Shown in pieces: positions 12,001 to 22,239 of a DNA stretch of 64,000 nt. Position 1 is the stretch's first letter. Every line of letters starts with the position of its first letter. The position numbers were made by a program, and so were the translations under genes. A model generated the notes under the pieces. The model saw only the letters and a program-made list of their open reading frames with translations. It was not told the DNA's origin and made no database searches. The stretch comes from Plutella xylostella (Eukaryota > Arthropoda > Insecta > Lepidoptera > Plutellidae). The DNA lies in contig NC_063982.1 of assembly GCF_932276165.1 (NCBI RefSeq), forward strand, positions 2,683,501 to 2,747,500, given 5' to 3'.

Positions 12001-15000
12001 AGCTAAAAAACATAGCAAGTGATTTGCTCGCAACGAATAGCATTCGCTTTATGAACGCGCAAATGCTGCTATAGTTATAACGCGACGCGCCCTCGCGATC
12101 TTAGCTCGCAAAATTGGACAGCGTCTGCCCGCGGCCGTTGCCACGACGCTACTGCTAGAAAAAGCAGGCTATTTTGCGGAGCCGCGAGACGTGGCGTGCG
12201 ATAACCGCGCAGGCGATATTCACACTGCTTTGTAGCGTCTCGCTCTTTCAACGGTGCAACGTCGCGCGACTCGCGTGTGAGAGAGCGAGACGCTGCGAAG
12301 CTGCAAGCTTCACTACGCAATAGCGCTCCGCTATCTGCTGAAATTAGCTCCGCAGTAGCGATTTGGCAACGGCCACGGGTGGCCGCTATGCTAATTGTCC
12401 CTCGCGCAACGTTACGAATTACGATCGCGCTGTTTGGTTTTGTTGCATTTGCGTGCTGTAAATAAATATTTGTAAATATACATAATAATAAATAGTTTAA
12501 ATAGTAACGTATTAAAATAGGTATAGTGTTTATTTAGGTTTAGTGTAAAATTGTAAATAAATAGTGTTTGTGTAAGTGTAAATAGTTATTTTCTAACGGA
12601 CAATTTGGTTCTGAGGACAATTTCGTATTTTAAATGTTTTGTGATTGTGTGTGATTGAACTTTGACTGGACAATTTACCTATCTTTACTTTACGTGTGTT
12701 TTCGTAAGTGGATGAAACTTTGAAAGGATATTACTTTGTGGTTTTAAAGTGTTTTGTGTAAATAGTTATTGCAATTAAAGAACGTTTGACAATAATTCAT
12801 AAAAATGAAGAGAAACAGTGATGTGCCATTATAGACAGTCTAAGTCAGTAAGCCTGTAAAGTATGAAGGAAAGTTCATTGTTTTTTTCATACATTTTTTT
12901 TTTGGTCTTCAATATCGTTATAACGTAGCGGATTAAATAACCTGCTATAAATGTGTAACATAGCGTCTGTAGCGTGTTATCAAAATGTAGCCGTTTTTCC
13001 CACCACTAACTATAACCCTTCGCGCCAAAATAGCAGCACTTGAAAATGGCGGACGACATAGACACGCTAACCCCCGAGTTCAACCTGGACGAGCTGTCAG
13101 AGGACGGGGAGCTTCCTTCTACTGAGAACCTGATGAAGATGCTGGAGGAATCCAACATGACTGATGAGATGAAGGAGAATCTAAGGCAGATGCTGAGCGG
13201 GGGACGAGCGCCTGAGCTTTTCGGGGCGTCGACTAGCGGGTCCTGGCTGGGGGTTGTGTTCATAATCGTCATTTTCTCTATTCTGTGTGAGTGTTTATTT
13301 TTTGTTTTTTATTTTTTTGCTGAAAAGGCTAAGGGGATTATTTCATTCTGCCTGTGTGTTTTTTATTGCCTTTGGGTTTTGGCGGGAAGATTCTTATGTT
13401 AAGCCCCTGTTCCACAATGTCTGGTTAGTGGCTATCTGTGAGATAAAATACATGCTGTCACTTTCTGTTATTATTTTTTTGACAGTGACAGCATGTATTT
13501 TATCTCACAGGTAGCCACTAACCAGACATTGTGGAACAAGCCCTTAGTGTCGTTAGAAAAATATGTTAAAAATTAATAACATACAGTTTTCCAAAAAAGT
13601 TTGCAGAGAACAAATTTCTGATATGCGAAATTATTATTAACTAATAAGTTGGGCTAAATTGCACAAACAGTAACAAAGTAAGAGTAGGTCATCGCTATCA
13701 GTGGTGTTATCAACAATAATATTTATGTAATACATAAGCTCTATCATATTGAAATGTTAAATGCAATAATTTCTTCGATACCATTTGTCACCGTGTCAAT
13801 AAAGTTGAAAATTGGTATAAAAAACTAATTAGTAGGTATGGAAAGATAAATCAGTGTTCTTTAGATAATTTGGCTAGGTATAATGTATATCGTGGCTATT
13901 TGCTATTTATTTTATCTTAAGCCGGTCGTTTGATAAATGGTGAGTTTTATAAACATTTTTTTCTTTATTTAATTTGAATCCGTCATCAGTTTTTCATATT
14001 TTATTTGTTATGTTAGGTTTACTTTGGTCCTTTCATAATTATTTTGCAATAATTTCAACGGTTGTTCGTAATTATAAATTACAAAACTTTGAAAAGGACT
14101 GGGCCAGCTATAAACAAGTATTAATATGAATTATATCTGTAGACATAATATATTTACTTACGTCTGTGCTACCTAATAATTTATGAGTTGACACAGGTGT
14201 CTATAATAAAATACCTAACACTCAAACTTAACTAAACAAGCATTAATATTATGGAAATATGTATAATATAATCTAATCCTTGAACCAACCCTTTACTATA
14301 ATATTTTGTTATGTCTTGTAATTGTAACTAATCAAATAAAATTCAACATATTTAAAAAAAAATATCTTATCACTAATGGTATAATTATCACAAATATCGC
14401 AAGTTTATCTATCACAATCGAATCAGTCTAAAACTATTCCATAAACAACAGAAAACATGGCGGAAGAAGACCAAGTCATGGATGCGTCCAACGGTGGCTT
14501 CGGAGCCATGATAACTCAGAAAATAGTGGAAAGCGTCAAAAACATGGACATAGCAGCCGTTCTACAGAAAATGGCAGAATCATCGACTGACGACGAAGAA
14601 GCAGCTGATGCACAAAGCAAAATCAAGAGCATTCTAGAAAAATACCACTCTATGGGAGCAGAAGAAAAGGAACAGTTCACCAGTCAAATCAAAAATGTCC
14701 TCATGAGCAAAATGAGTGAGAGAATGAAAGATAGACTGAGTGGTTTGGATGAGACGATTCAAGAGGCGATCATTAATAAGCTGATTTTGGTCGGTGTGGG
14801 TGGTTTAGTACTGGTTATACTTGTTGGTAGGTGATAATTTGTTTTTCATGGGTTTGTGTTTTCGTTTGCAAAAACAACCGCTTCTGTTCACAGTTTCTAT
14901 AGCTACATCTATGATTTTCAGTTGTTCATATTGAATCTTATATGTTAAGTAATAGGTAGGTACTTAATTACTTAAATGACACACAATGAATAATAATATA

Positions 15001-16025
15001 CAAGAACACTAACTTAACAATTACAATGTTTAGACAAAAAATATAATGTTGATCAGAACATGTGTGTTTATATTAGGTAGGTATTAGGTTGTGATATTAG
15101 GTAGATTTAGCTACCCAAATGAGAAACTGGACCTATTCTATTATGTATCTTAAAACCTTAGTGGTTCACATAGGCACTTAAGTTATTTACTCGTACTACC
15201 TACTAGGCAATAGTTTAGACTCCTGACATTATAACATTCATTGCGTACAATGAAAAGGGTTAGTCCCGCTATGGTATGGTCCCGGTATGGCACCCTCTTA
15301 AAATACCTATCAAAAAGTCCCGCTATGGTACTCTTCAGTTTTTGGTACTGTTGTAAAGTAGATCTAAAAGATGGGTACCATAGCGGGACTTTTTGATAGG
15401 TATTTTAAGAGGGTGCCATACCGGGACCATACCATAGCGGGACTAACCCAATGAAAAAGATCCAGTGACATATCTCCAAATTACTCCCAAACCGAAAATA
15501 CGCAGAACTAGCGCCGCTAGTTGATAAAAATTCATAACTTCCGTTTTCTTTCAAACGTTTTTCCAAATACCAGTATTTTGAAAAACGTTATAAAAGGCTA
15601 TCCCCTCGTCATGATTATTCCAATTTTTAGAACCTACCTCCTAATCTCTGGTACCTGAGAGTAAAAGTTGCCGAAGATATCGCCAGAAACCGCCGTCATT
15701 AGCGATTTTAGCAAATGTTATCCTAAATACCTATTTTGCTAGAATCGCGAAGGTATACTCTCCTCTTAACTTCTAGATTCCAAGCACAAGGGATTAGGAG
15801 TTGAGTAGTACCTAGGTTCTAAATTTTGATATAATTGTTTTACACAGTATCACGCACACGCAAAAATGAGCAACAGAAAGTATGAATAAAAGTGGCGATT
15901 CAGCTATTAAAATCAGTTATTTTGTTGCAGTTTTCTTCGGCTACAAGCTCTACAAGTCGATAAAAGAGAAGGAAAACAAGAAAGAAGAGAAGAAGAAGCT
16001 GAAACAAATGAAGAAGAAGAAATGA
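8911..16025 (+). CDS. Small membrane protein gene with three alternative first exons and one shared tail exon
   Basis: Not recognised. Three ATG exons (8911-9007, 13046-13286, 14457-14826) each end one base into a codon at a good donor. Each can therefore splice to the one acceptor at 15931, giving products of about 63, 111 and 154 residues. Each first exon ends in the first half of a hydrophobic segment; the shared exon supplies the second half (FFGYKLY) and a tail of mostly Lys and Glu ending KKKK. The tail fits the dilysine KKXX signal for COPI retrieval to the ER. No signal peptide is seen and the charges favour a cytosolic C-terminus, so a single-pass ER/Golgi protein with exchangeable N-terminal domains is inferred. 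The gene follows ced-6 on the same strand. Use of three promoters is inferred and needs transcript data. Confidence 0.7.
9941..10215 (-). repeat. tRNA-derived SINE, copy 1 (reverse)
   Basis: Read on the minus strand, a tRNA-like head (GGACGACCGAATGGCGTAGT, then B-box GGTTCGATTCC) is followed by a body containing GCAGATATTTG, TTGATATTTATATTTAGTAT and GGGGTCGGATGGCCGTGTG. It ends in an (ATTT)-rich tail. The body matches the copy at 21095-21364. The intact-looking tRNA portion is the SINE promoter, not a tRNA gene. Confidence 0.75.
11812..11879. repeat. Near-perfect hairpin, about 20-bp stem
   Basis: GGTATACTATGGTTTGAAAG pairs with CTTTCAAACCATAGTGTATAC across a 25-nt GC-richer loop. Its size is compatible with a small fold-back transposon or a miRNA precursor. 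I do not recognise a known miRNA. Confidence 0.55.
12076..12430. repeat. CpG-rich nested fold-back tract
   Basis: In an AT-rich neighbourhood this ~350-bp block is rich in CG dinucleotides and folds on itself. GGCCGTTGCCACGACGCTACTGC near 12133 is mirrored by the complement of GCAGTAGCGATTTGGCAACGGCC near 12352. An inner AGCGTCTCGCTCT (12233) is mirrored by AGAGCGAGACGCT (12281). It could be a degraded MITE or a regulatory CpG block upstream of exon B. Confidence 0.5.
13046..13286 (+). CDS. Alternative first exon B of the KKXX membrane-protein gene
   Basis: Starts at ATG in AAAATGGCG. It encodes about 60 mostly acidic residues (starts MADDIDTLTPEFNLDELSED) with a helical Met/Glu-rich part (ENLMKMLEESNMTDEMKENL), then a hydrophobic segment WLGVVFIIVIFSIL. 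The preferred donor is CTGT|GTGAGT, in the same phase as exons A and C. A GC-rich tract about 0.6-1 kb upstream may belong to its promoter region. Confidence 0.65.
13402..13543. mobile_element. Palindromic MITE with TTA target duplication
   Basis: Two ~60-bp arms are nearly exact complements; their outer part reads CCTGTTCCACAATGTCTGGT and the inner part GATAAAATACATGCTGTCAC. TTA flanks both sides, which suits PIF/Harbinger-type TWA targets. It starts 116 bp after the donor of exon B. Related arms (GACAGCATGTCTTTTATCCC) recur near 39331-39440, 40630-40680 and 40800-40850. Confidence 0.75.
14457..14826 (+). CDS. Alternative first exon C of the KKXX membrane-protein gene
   Basis: ATG in AACATGGCG. 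The 123 codons begin MAEEDQVMDASNGGFGAMIT and continue into a helical, charged region (residues about 20-105, rich in Lys, Glu, Met and Ser) and the hydrophobic segment LILVGVGGLVLVILV. Donor GTTG|GTAGGT, phase 1. Without splicing the frame stops four bases into the intron. Confidence 0.7.
15257..15449. mobile_element. Near-perfect palindromic MITE with 8-bp target duplication
   Basis: Arms of about 77 bp, starting GGGTTAGTCCCGCTATGGTA, are exact complements around a ~40-bp centre. AATGAAAA flanks both sides (15249-15256 and 15450-15457). The 8-bp duplication suggests a hAT- or P-like mobiliser; the ends do not start with the usual CAG of hATs. It lies in the intron before the shared tail exon. 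Confidence 0.85.
15931..16025 (+). CDS. Shared last exon: end of membrane segment plus lysine-rich KKXX tail
   Basis: Acceptor TTTGTTGCAG. Two bases complete the split codon (Ile, Phe or Val depending on the first exon). Thirty codons then follow, starting FFGYKLYKSIKEKENKKEE and ending KQMKKKK with TGA. The last four residues are all Lys, satisfying KKXX. Confidence 0.75.
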
Positions 16026-17100
16026 CGCGACCGCCGCCGCTACGGGTACTGTGTAAAGATACAGACCAACTGGGTATTCTAAAAAATACAGATTATTTAG
16101 TTAATTTCTTTAAATAGTTTTTTTTTTGTTTTTTTTTTACATTAAATCCCGGTTTTGCCATATTTGGGTAGATCATAACAAGTGATTATTTCATCAATTA
16201 TAGGTACGTTATCTTCATATTAAATTATTGACAGATGTGTCAAAAGTCAACAACTAATCCCTGGTTATGAGCTAACCTCGTATGATGAAACTGGGGCATA
16301 GGTACTTAATTTTTAGAAAGGTTTGTTAAGTTAACCTAACCTTCGATTTATTTATCTATAATTGTAATAATTTAAAATTCAAACCAATTTTCTAGCCAAA
16401 TGGACTATCGTATAGAATACCTACTTGTTTAAATATAGGTATTCTGATTGTAGTTACATATCAGTTTCTTTAGATCGATTAATTTTGTGTCGCCTTTTAG
16501 TTTTTTTTTTACATTTATCTAATTATTATTTAATGAATTACCCATTGGTTGGTCTGTAACGTACAGAGTAATCAAACCTTAGCAAATAACGACCTACGCA
16601 TAAAATGTGGATTAAAGATTGTTGTGCCAAAAAATATTTCACAGTTTAAATCAAATCAAATTGGTTTGGTAAAAATATATGAAAAAAAAAGTTAGTGAAA
16701 CTAGTTAGATGTTTTAAAACTGAATGTTTTCTACCTACTTATACAGCCTATACTATCGCCAAACTAGTAGTTACATTATTATATTATTATGTCATTCTGA
16801 AACAAATTTTATAAATAGGCACTAAACCTAATACTAACTTAGGTAATATACCTACAACATACTTATGTAAAAACCCTTTTTTAGCAAATATTTTCTTTCT
16901 CCAATTTACAGGAGGTACTTTTAAAGAGCATTTAATCTAAATGGACTGAGATGTATGTTTGAGATAATTTATTAATAGTTTTAAAGTTCTAAATGTGAAT
17001 CCGGTGTTAGCATGGAAATGTTATTATATTCTAAAAGGTCAGGGGGCGTATCTAAACTAGAAGTCATGCATCTTGAAAATACACTTTTTGGTACCTATGT
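16026..17100. other. 3' flank of the KKXX gene
   Basis: AT-rich sequence, presumably 3' UTR then intergenic. No coding frame is supported and no clear transcript end can be picked. Confidence 0.35.
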
Positions 17101-17120
17101 GTTAAAACCGGCGTCTATTT

Positions 17121-17263
17121 CCTGATGCCGTTACACGGGTTCGTTATCGACGTAGATAAACGCCACTATATCGCGATTCGCCAAAAATACGGAGCTGTTA
17201 TCGGTATCGCGCCTTGAAAAGTTTCTTGACGTCGATAACGAACCCGTGTAGCGGCTTCAGGGA
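17121..17263. mobile_element. MITE copy 1, CACGGGTTCGTTATCGA family
   Basis: Left arm CCTGATGCCGTTACACGGGT, continuing TCGTTATCGACGT, is the complement of the right arm ending in CGAACCCGTGTAGCGGCTTC plus AGG. About 140 bp. A second copy of the same family lies 0.45 kb downstream. Confidence 0.65.
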
Positions 17264-17710
17264 CGGTGAATTCTGAAATTAAAGCAAAATGGTGGGAAAG
17301 ATACATGATTTCTAGTGTAAGAGCAGTATATTTCTCTGATGTCCATGTTTCACTGCCTGACCCTAAATATACCTACCTATACGTTTCTCAATAGTAGAGC
17401 AGTTAAATGTCGTTAAAAACTATATTTTTAAATTATTAATTAATGAGGTGTCTACTTGCATGAATTTGTAAGGTACTTATGTGTCTATTACCTACTATAT
17501 TTTGTGTAAGTACTTATTTATATTTTTATGATAACCTAAATGCATTCCTTTAGATTTACCTATGACATGACATGACTGTATTGAATTTATTTTTCGTCGT
17601 TTTATTATAATAAAATGTTACTTTTTACACGTGGTTCTATGTAAAAACTGCATTTTTATTCTACATTTTTACCTTTGAAGTCAAAGATAATCTAGCTAAT
17701 AAATTATGAA

Positions 17711-17856
17711 CCTGCTGCCGCTTCACGGGTTTGTAAGATTATATCAATCACATAAAATAAAAGTTACTATATATATCGAGATTTTCCATAAAAGGCACAT
17801 TGATTGATAGAACACGATATCATACATCGATAACGAACCCGTGTAGCCGCTGCAGA
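17711..17856. mobile_element. MITE copy 2, CACGGGTTCGTTATCGA family
   Basis: CCTGCTGCCGCTTCACGGGT at the left and CGATAACGAACCCGTGTAGC with CGCTGCAG at the right repeat the ends of the element at 17121-17263. The left arm is more decayed. Confidence 0.6.
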
Positions 17857-17859
17857 ATC

Positions 17860-18430
17860 GATATCATTATAGTTTCCCGCGACAGAGTAAGCGACTTTAG
17901 GTATTTTTTATCCTAAAAAATGGGGGTAGCCATATTAATGAATAAATATTTAGTAGGGTAGTTTTAGCCCGAGGATTCTTGTTTAATTCGGTAATTGCCT
18001 CGGGCGGTCGTCTCTTGAGTTGTTGTGAAATTCATTAATATTTCGGAATAGGTACTTGTGTATACCATGTGGGTTTTGTGATCAAATATTGCTACCAGCT
18101 AATAGGCATAGAATTTGTGTTTAGTACCCTACTTTCAAAATCAATTTATTGTGTGTGATTATCAAGATTTGATGGGATTTGACCTCACGTGGTGGGCCCC
18201 TACGTCGTCGTGGTGTCGTCGTGGTGCTATCCTGGATAACTCGAGGTATTTATTTTTTATTTTAATATAACTACCTATTTACGATGGTACGTACTTAAAG
18301 GTAGGTACCTATAGGTACCATTTATGCAACATTCACTAGATATCTATATGGTTATTGTAAGCCGAAAGGGGGCAACTCAAGGGTCAATGTGAATACCTTT
18401 TTTTCATGATTTTCAATGAAGTCACTCGCA
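17860..18430. other. Gene-free spacer
   Basis: AT-rich, apart from a small GC-rich patch near 18180-18245 (a CGTCGTGGTG repeat). No coding sequence is supported. Confidence 0.4.
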
Positions 18431-18600
18431 TGCAGTGGGCGGTGGCAAAGCGGAGAGGAGAGGACATGTCTCATTTTCCTTCGCTTGATCCATTTCCACT
18501 GAAGCTAAGCGGAGAGATGTGGTAATAACGACATTTCTGATTGGTTATTCAAAACACACCTCCCTCTCTCCTCTCCGCTTTGGTGGAAAACCGGGCCTTA
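18430..18600. mobile_element. MITE-like inverted repeat, AAAGCGGAGAGGAGA ends
   Basis: GGTGGCAAAGCGGAGAGGAG at the left is mirrored by CTCCTCTCCGCTTTGGTGGA at the right, with an internal GCGGAGAG. Imperfect arms, about 165 bp. Confidence 0.5.
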
Positions 18601-18689
18601 GGCGCAGGGAATTTTGTCTAACAAAGTCAAATTCCCGCCTCGCTTGCACCTAGCCCGAGCCGCGACTTCTTCAGTAATATAATAATGTC

Positions 18690-19057
18690 CTACTAGCCGA
18701 ATTTCGACTACGGCGGCCAATATCATTTGAGATCAGCCATCTACGCAGGAGTAGATTATAGTGCCCAAGTGTGTGCGCAGTACACAGGAGCACTCTCTGT
18801 TCCATCACTCTCATAGCCCAATGGGACGGATTGACCGACACGAATGGAGAGAGCTAGGCGCAGGACCGACTGCTTTACATGCCCATCCGACAGCATGGAT
18901 CGTTTCACTGTTTCGGACATCAGGTGATCAGCCTTCTATGTCCTAACCAAACTTAGAACCACAATTTAGAAACACAAATTGATGGTCCCATCCGGGAATC
19001 GAACCCGGGACCTCTGGGCCATGAAGCGAAGCTTCTACCACTAGACCACAGAGGCAG
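18690..19057 (-). repeat. tRNA-derived SINE, second family (reverse)
   Basis: On the minus strand it opens with a tRNA-like head (CTGCCTCTGTGGTCTAGTGG, later GGTTCGATTCCCGGATGGGA). The body includes the complement of CATGGATCGTTTCACTGTTT and of GGTGATCAGCCTTCTATGTC, both frequent in lepidopteran SINEs. The frame at 18761-18946 falls inside and is not a gene. Confidence 0.65.
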
Positions 19058-19375
19058 TTAATTTCACTTCGACGACTTCTTCAGTACCTCAGCGTCGACG
19101 ACCTGTCGTGGCATAATCCGCATAATAGAAAATAGCCTAGAGAAGGTGCGCTCTTTTGTCGCCGCCTCGACTCTCGTGCAGTGAACGAAGCGCCTAAGTA
19201 TACCACGTTAGCCACAACTGTGTTCGTACCACGAATTCGATAGGTGGTCACTGGAGTTTGAATGCGTTTTAATAGTTTCTAACGTTTCCGACCGGGGCGC
19301 TGATCAAGATGTCATACAAATTGAACTTGAGTATCATTCAGTCTTTCGTGATTCGTACACTGCTATAATCCACAC
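19058..19375. other. Sequence left of the large hAT insertion
   Basis: Contains an ATG at about 19311 opening a 19-codon frame but no recognisable protein. The insertion target ATCCACAC is at its end. Before the insertion this DNA was continuous with 27808 onward. Confidence 0.35.
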
Positions 19376-19799
19376 CAGGGGCGTATTTACCCTAGGGCTA
19401 AAAGGGCTACAGCCCGGGGCGGCAGGCGGCGAAGGGCGCCCCAGGGGCGGCCGGCAGGCCGCCCTTGGTCTTTAGGTTGGAGCATTAAAAAAGACAGAAC
19501 ATTTTAGAACGTAAGCCTAGGACGGCCGAGCCATCTTTCCACATGTTGATTTGACGTCGTCGTAAGAAATTTTATTTAATGTATGAAAGCTGGCTTTTTT
19601 TCTTTTCTGAACCGGCGGAATAGTCTAATTTTTTTCCGCCTCGGTATTTTTTTAAGTAAAACTAAAGAAAACAAAATTGCCTTACTCAGTCGCCCTGCAC
19701 AAGTTTATTTCTAAACGTTCTAAAATGTACCTACTCGTCTATCCAAAAAAAAACTTTTTTTGTTTGGAAGATATGATTCCTTATGCAAATCTATTACCT

Positions 19800-21044
19800 T
19801 TTGTGCAACTGGTCAAGGCCCATTTTACCCTTTTGGGTGCACCTGTGTTCCCAGAGGGGGAGCCGAGTGTCCTCTCGGCGCATGTGGCTCTGACGATTCT
19901 GCGGTCGTGTTTGTCCATTCCAAGACTAACTTATACCCTTTGAACATCATCTGTATGGCTATGTGGCGTGGAGTCAGCGATGTATGATGAGGCACTGTAG
20001 TAAGAGATATCTTGGGGGTTGGGGGGTATCATTAATAGCAATATGACAGAGCTCCAGTGGTCTCAGGCAGCGCTTCCAATTAGGCACGGTGGTCTGGGCA
20101 TCCGTCGTTTGCAGGAAACTGAGTTGCCGGCTTTTTTGGCCTCTTCGTCGGGAGTGTTACAGCTAGTCACTCGTATCCTACCATTTACAGGTGACGAGTT
20201 GTACATTCCTTACGCAGACGAGACCTTGGAATTGTGGCGATCACGGTTTCCTAACTGCACGGTTCCGGAGCAACTGCAGCGCCAATGGGATTGGGATGAG
20301 GGGATGTGCCGGGTCACGGTAGATGCGCTCCTAGCACAGACTACAGGCGCGGAGCTCCCATGTCTGCGAGCGGTGTCGCAGCCAGAGTCGGGTCTTTGGC
20401 TGCACGCATTGCCATCGCCGAAAATAGGGACGTTGCTGGATGACGATTCTCTACGTGTGGCGGTGACGCTGCGCCTGGCTGCGATATTTGTGAGCCACAC
20501 TCGTGCGTTTGTGAACCGACGGTGGATAAGCTAGGCCGGCATGGCCTCCATTGTATTCGCAGCGCGGGGAGGCTCTCCCGGCATCAAGCCATCAATTTTA
20601 TTTATTTATCAATGACATCGTCCGTAGAGCTCTCGTCACGGCTGGCGTTCCAGCGGTTTTAGAACCGCCGGGTTTATGCCGTAGTGACGGGAAGCGCTCG
20701 GACGGTCTCACTCTGTGGGAGCGGGGCCGGTCCGTGCCATGGGATGCGACGTGCTTTTGTACATTTGCTCCATCCCATGTAGGCCTAACCGCAGTAATCG
20801 CTGTTTCCGCTGCAGAGGCGGCTGCAAGGCAGAAATGCAATAAGTATGGGCAGTTAATGGCCTATATGTTTGTCCCGTTGGCGTTGGAGACTGCGGGGGT
20901 CTGGGGTGAACTGGGAAGGAACTTCGTTAGGGCGATCGTTCGCCGCTTGATGCAGAGAATCTCTCTGGCTGTGCAGCGAGGTAATGCCGCTAGCATCATG
21001 GGCACATTTTCGTCGGTTATGTCTCGGGGCGGTTTATTTACTTA
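19800..21044 (+). pseudogene. 5'-truncated retroelement: reverse-transcriptase C-terminal region and downstream domain
   Basis: Broken frames encode parts of one protein. About 19810-19940 reads HFTLLGAPVFPEGEPSVLSA and ends IPRLTYTL. 20019-20534 has the motif QAALPIRHGGLGIRRLQE. 20551-21044 has [33 protein letters not shown] and RISLAVQRGNAAS. This order is familiar from invertebrate retroelement proteins with a C-terminal domain of PDG...WDATC type, possibly nuclease-like. I cannot name the clade. Stops and frame changes (near 19985 and 20534) show it is dead. Confidence 0.6.
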
Positions 21045-21094
21045 GTTTCTTAAGTTTAGTTAGTTTTATTTTGTTATGTATTTCTTAATTATTA

Positions 21095-21364
21095 GACGGC
21101 CGAATGGTGTAGTGGTTAGTGACCCTGATTGCTATGCCGAAGGTCCTGGGTTCAATTCCCGGCTGGTACAGATATTTGTTTAAAAACAGATTTTGTACTC
21201 GGGTCTTGGTTGTTGATATTTATATTTAGTATCTATCTATCTACGTATTTGTGTATATAGATATATCAGCTGTCCAACACCCATAACACAAGTTCTGCCT
21301 AGCTTGGGGTCGGATGGCCGCGTGTGAGATGTCCCCTCACATTTATTATTTATTTTATTTTATT
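21095..21364 (+). repeat. tRNA-derived SINE, copy 2
   Basis: Head GACGGCCGAATGGTGTAGTG with B-box GGTTCAATTCCC. Its body shares the blocks GGTACAGATATTTG, TTGATATTTATATTTAGTAT, CAGCTGTCCAACACCCATAA and GGGGTCGGATGGCCGCGTG with the copy at 9941-10215. The tail is rich in ATTT. Confidence 0.75.
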
Positions 21365-21395
21365 GCAACTTGATATCGAATTAAATATTTATCTC

Positions 21396-21677
21396 CACAA
21401 TGTTCTTATACATTTATGAAGCTACCATTACGGATCACTCTCCTGTAATTTTCTGCCTTGATCACTCAGGTTTAAAACGGAATAAAAAACAAATCGTATC
21501 CCGCACAAATTATCCCGCTGTTTTAAAAGACATTGAAAATAAAAACTTTTCCCTAATATACTCAATGAGTGATGTAAATGAGGCAACTGATACTTTGATT
21601 AATATTATTAAATCGGTAATCGACACACATACGATTTCAACTATAATTCCATGTCGTCAAAGAATCATAAAACCATG
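21396..21677 (+). pseudogene. LINE endonuclease C-terminal fragment, interrupted by inner hAT
   Basis: Encodes ATITDHSPVIFCLD, the conserved SDH-type motif near the end of an apurinic endonuclease domain, then a linker. The frame runs straight to the 8-bp target GATCACAC of the inner hAT; the rest of the same LINE resumes at 24433. The 5' end is truncated next to the SINE. Confidence 0.65.
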
Positions 21678-22239
21678 GATCACACCAGGGGCGTATTTAA
21701 AGATTGCGCGCCCTGGGCTCCTGTAGTTTTCCGCCCCATCAAGGAATGAAAGATAACAAAAAGAGCCAAGAAGTCAGTGTAGATTACCTACCGACCTACA
21801 TATGTATATAAGAACATTGTGGTGATAGATTTGCAAAGATATCTTCCGAACAAAAAAAAATTCTGGATTGTACTTGTCTATCCAGAAAAATCTTTTTTGA
21901 ATGTTTAGAAATAAACTTGTACAGGGCGATTGAGTGAGGCAATTTTTTTTTGATTTCCTTCAAAAAATACGGAGGCGGAAAAAAATAGACTATTCCACCG
22001 GTTCAGAAAAGAATAAAGCCGGCCTCATACTTCAAAAATCCAGCACTGCTCGTAACCAAAATACCTCGGAGTGACCCTGGATAGATCCCTCACGTACAAA
22101 ACCCACTGCCAAAACACCAAGAAGAAAGTCAGCTCCCGAAACAACGGCTTACGTCTACCAGCTGGGGCGCCTCTCGCAAGTTCTACGAACAAGTACTAGC
22201 ACTCTGCTTCTCAGCTGCTGAATTTGCCTGCCCCATATG

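Larger units (their letters stand above)
9008..13045. other. Long AT-rich intron/spacer between first exons A and B
   Basis: Apart from the SINE, a hairpin at 11812-11879 and a GC-rich fold-back tract at 12076-12430, I see only AT-rich sequence with short chance frames. No further coding exon could be supported. Confidence 0.5.

Noticed and set aside
13006..13272. 88-codon minus-strand frame
   Set aside because: Shadow of first exon B; Ser-rich antisense without other support.
13287..13514. 75-codon frame after exon B
   Set aside because: Begins at the exon B donor and runs into a palindromic MITE.
20210..20840. Minus-strand frames of 96 and 80 codons
   Set aside because: Antisense of the retroelement fragment at 20019-21044.
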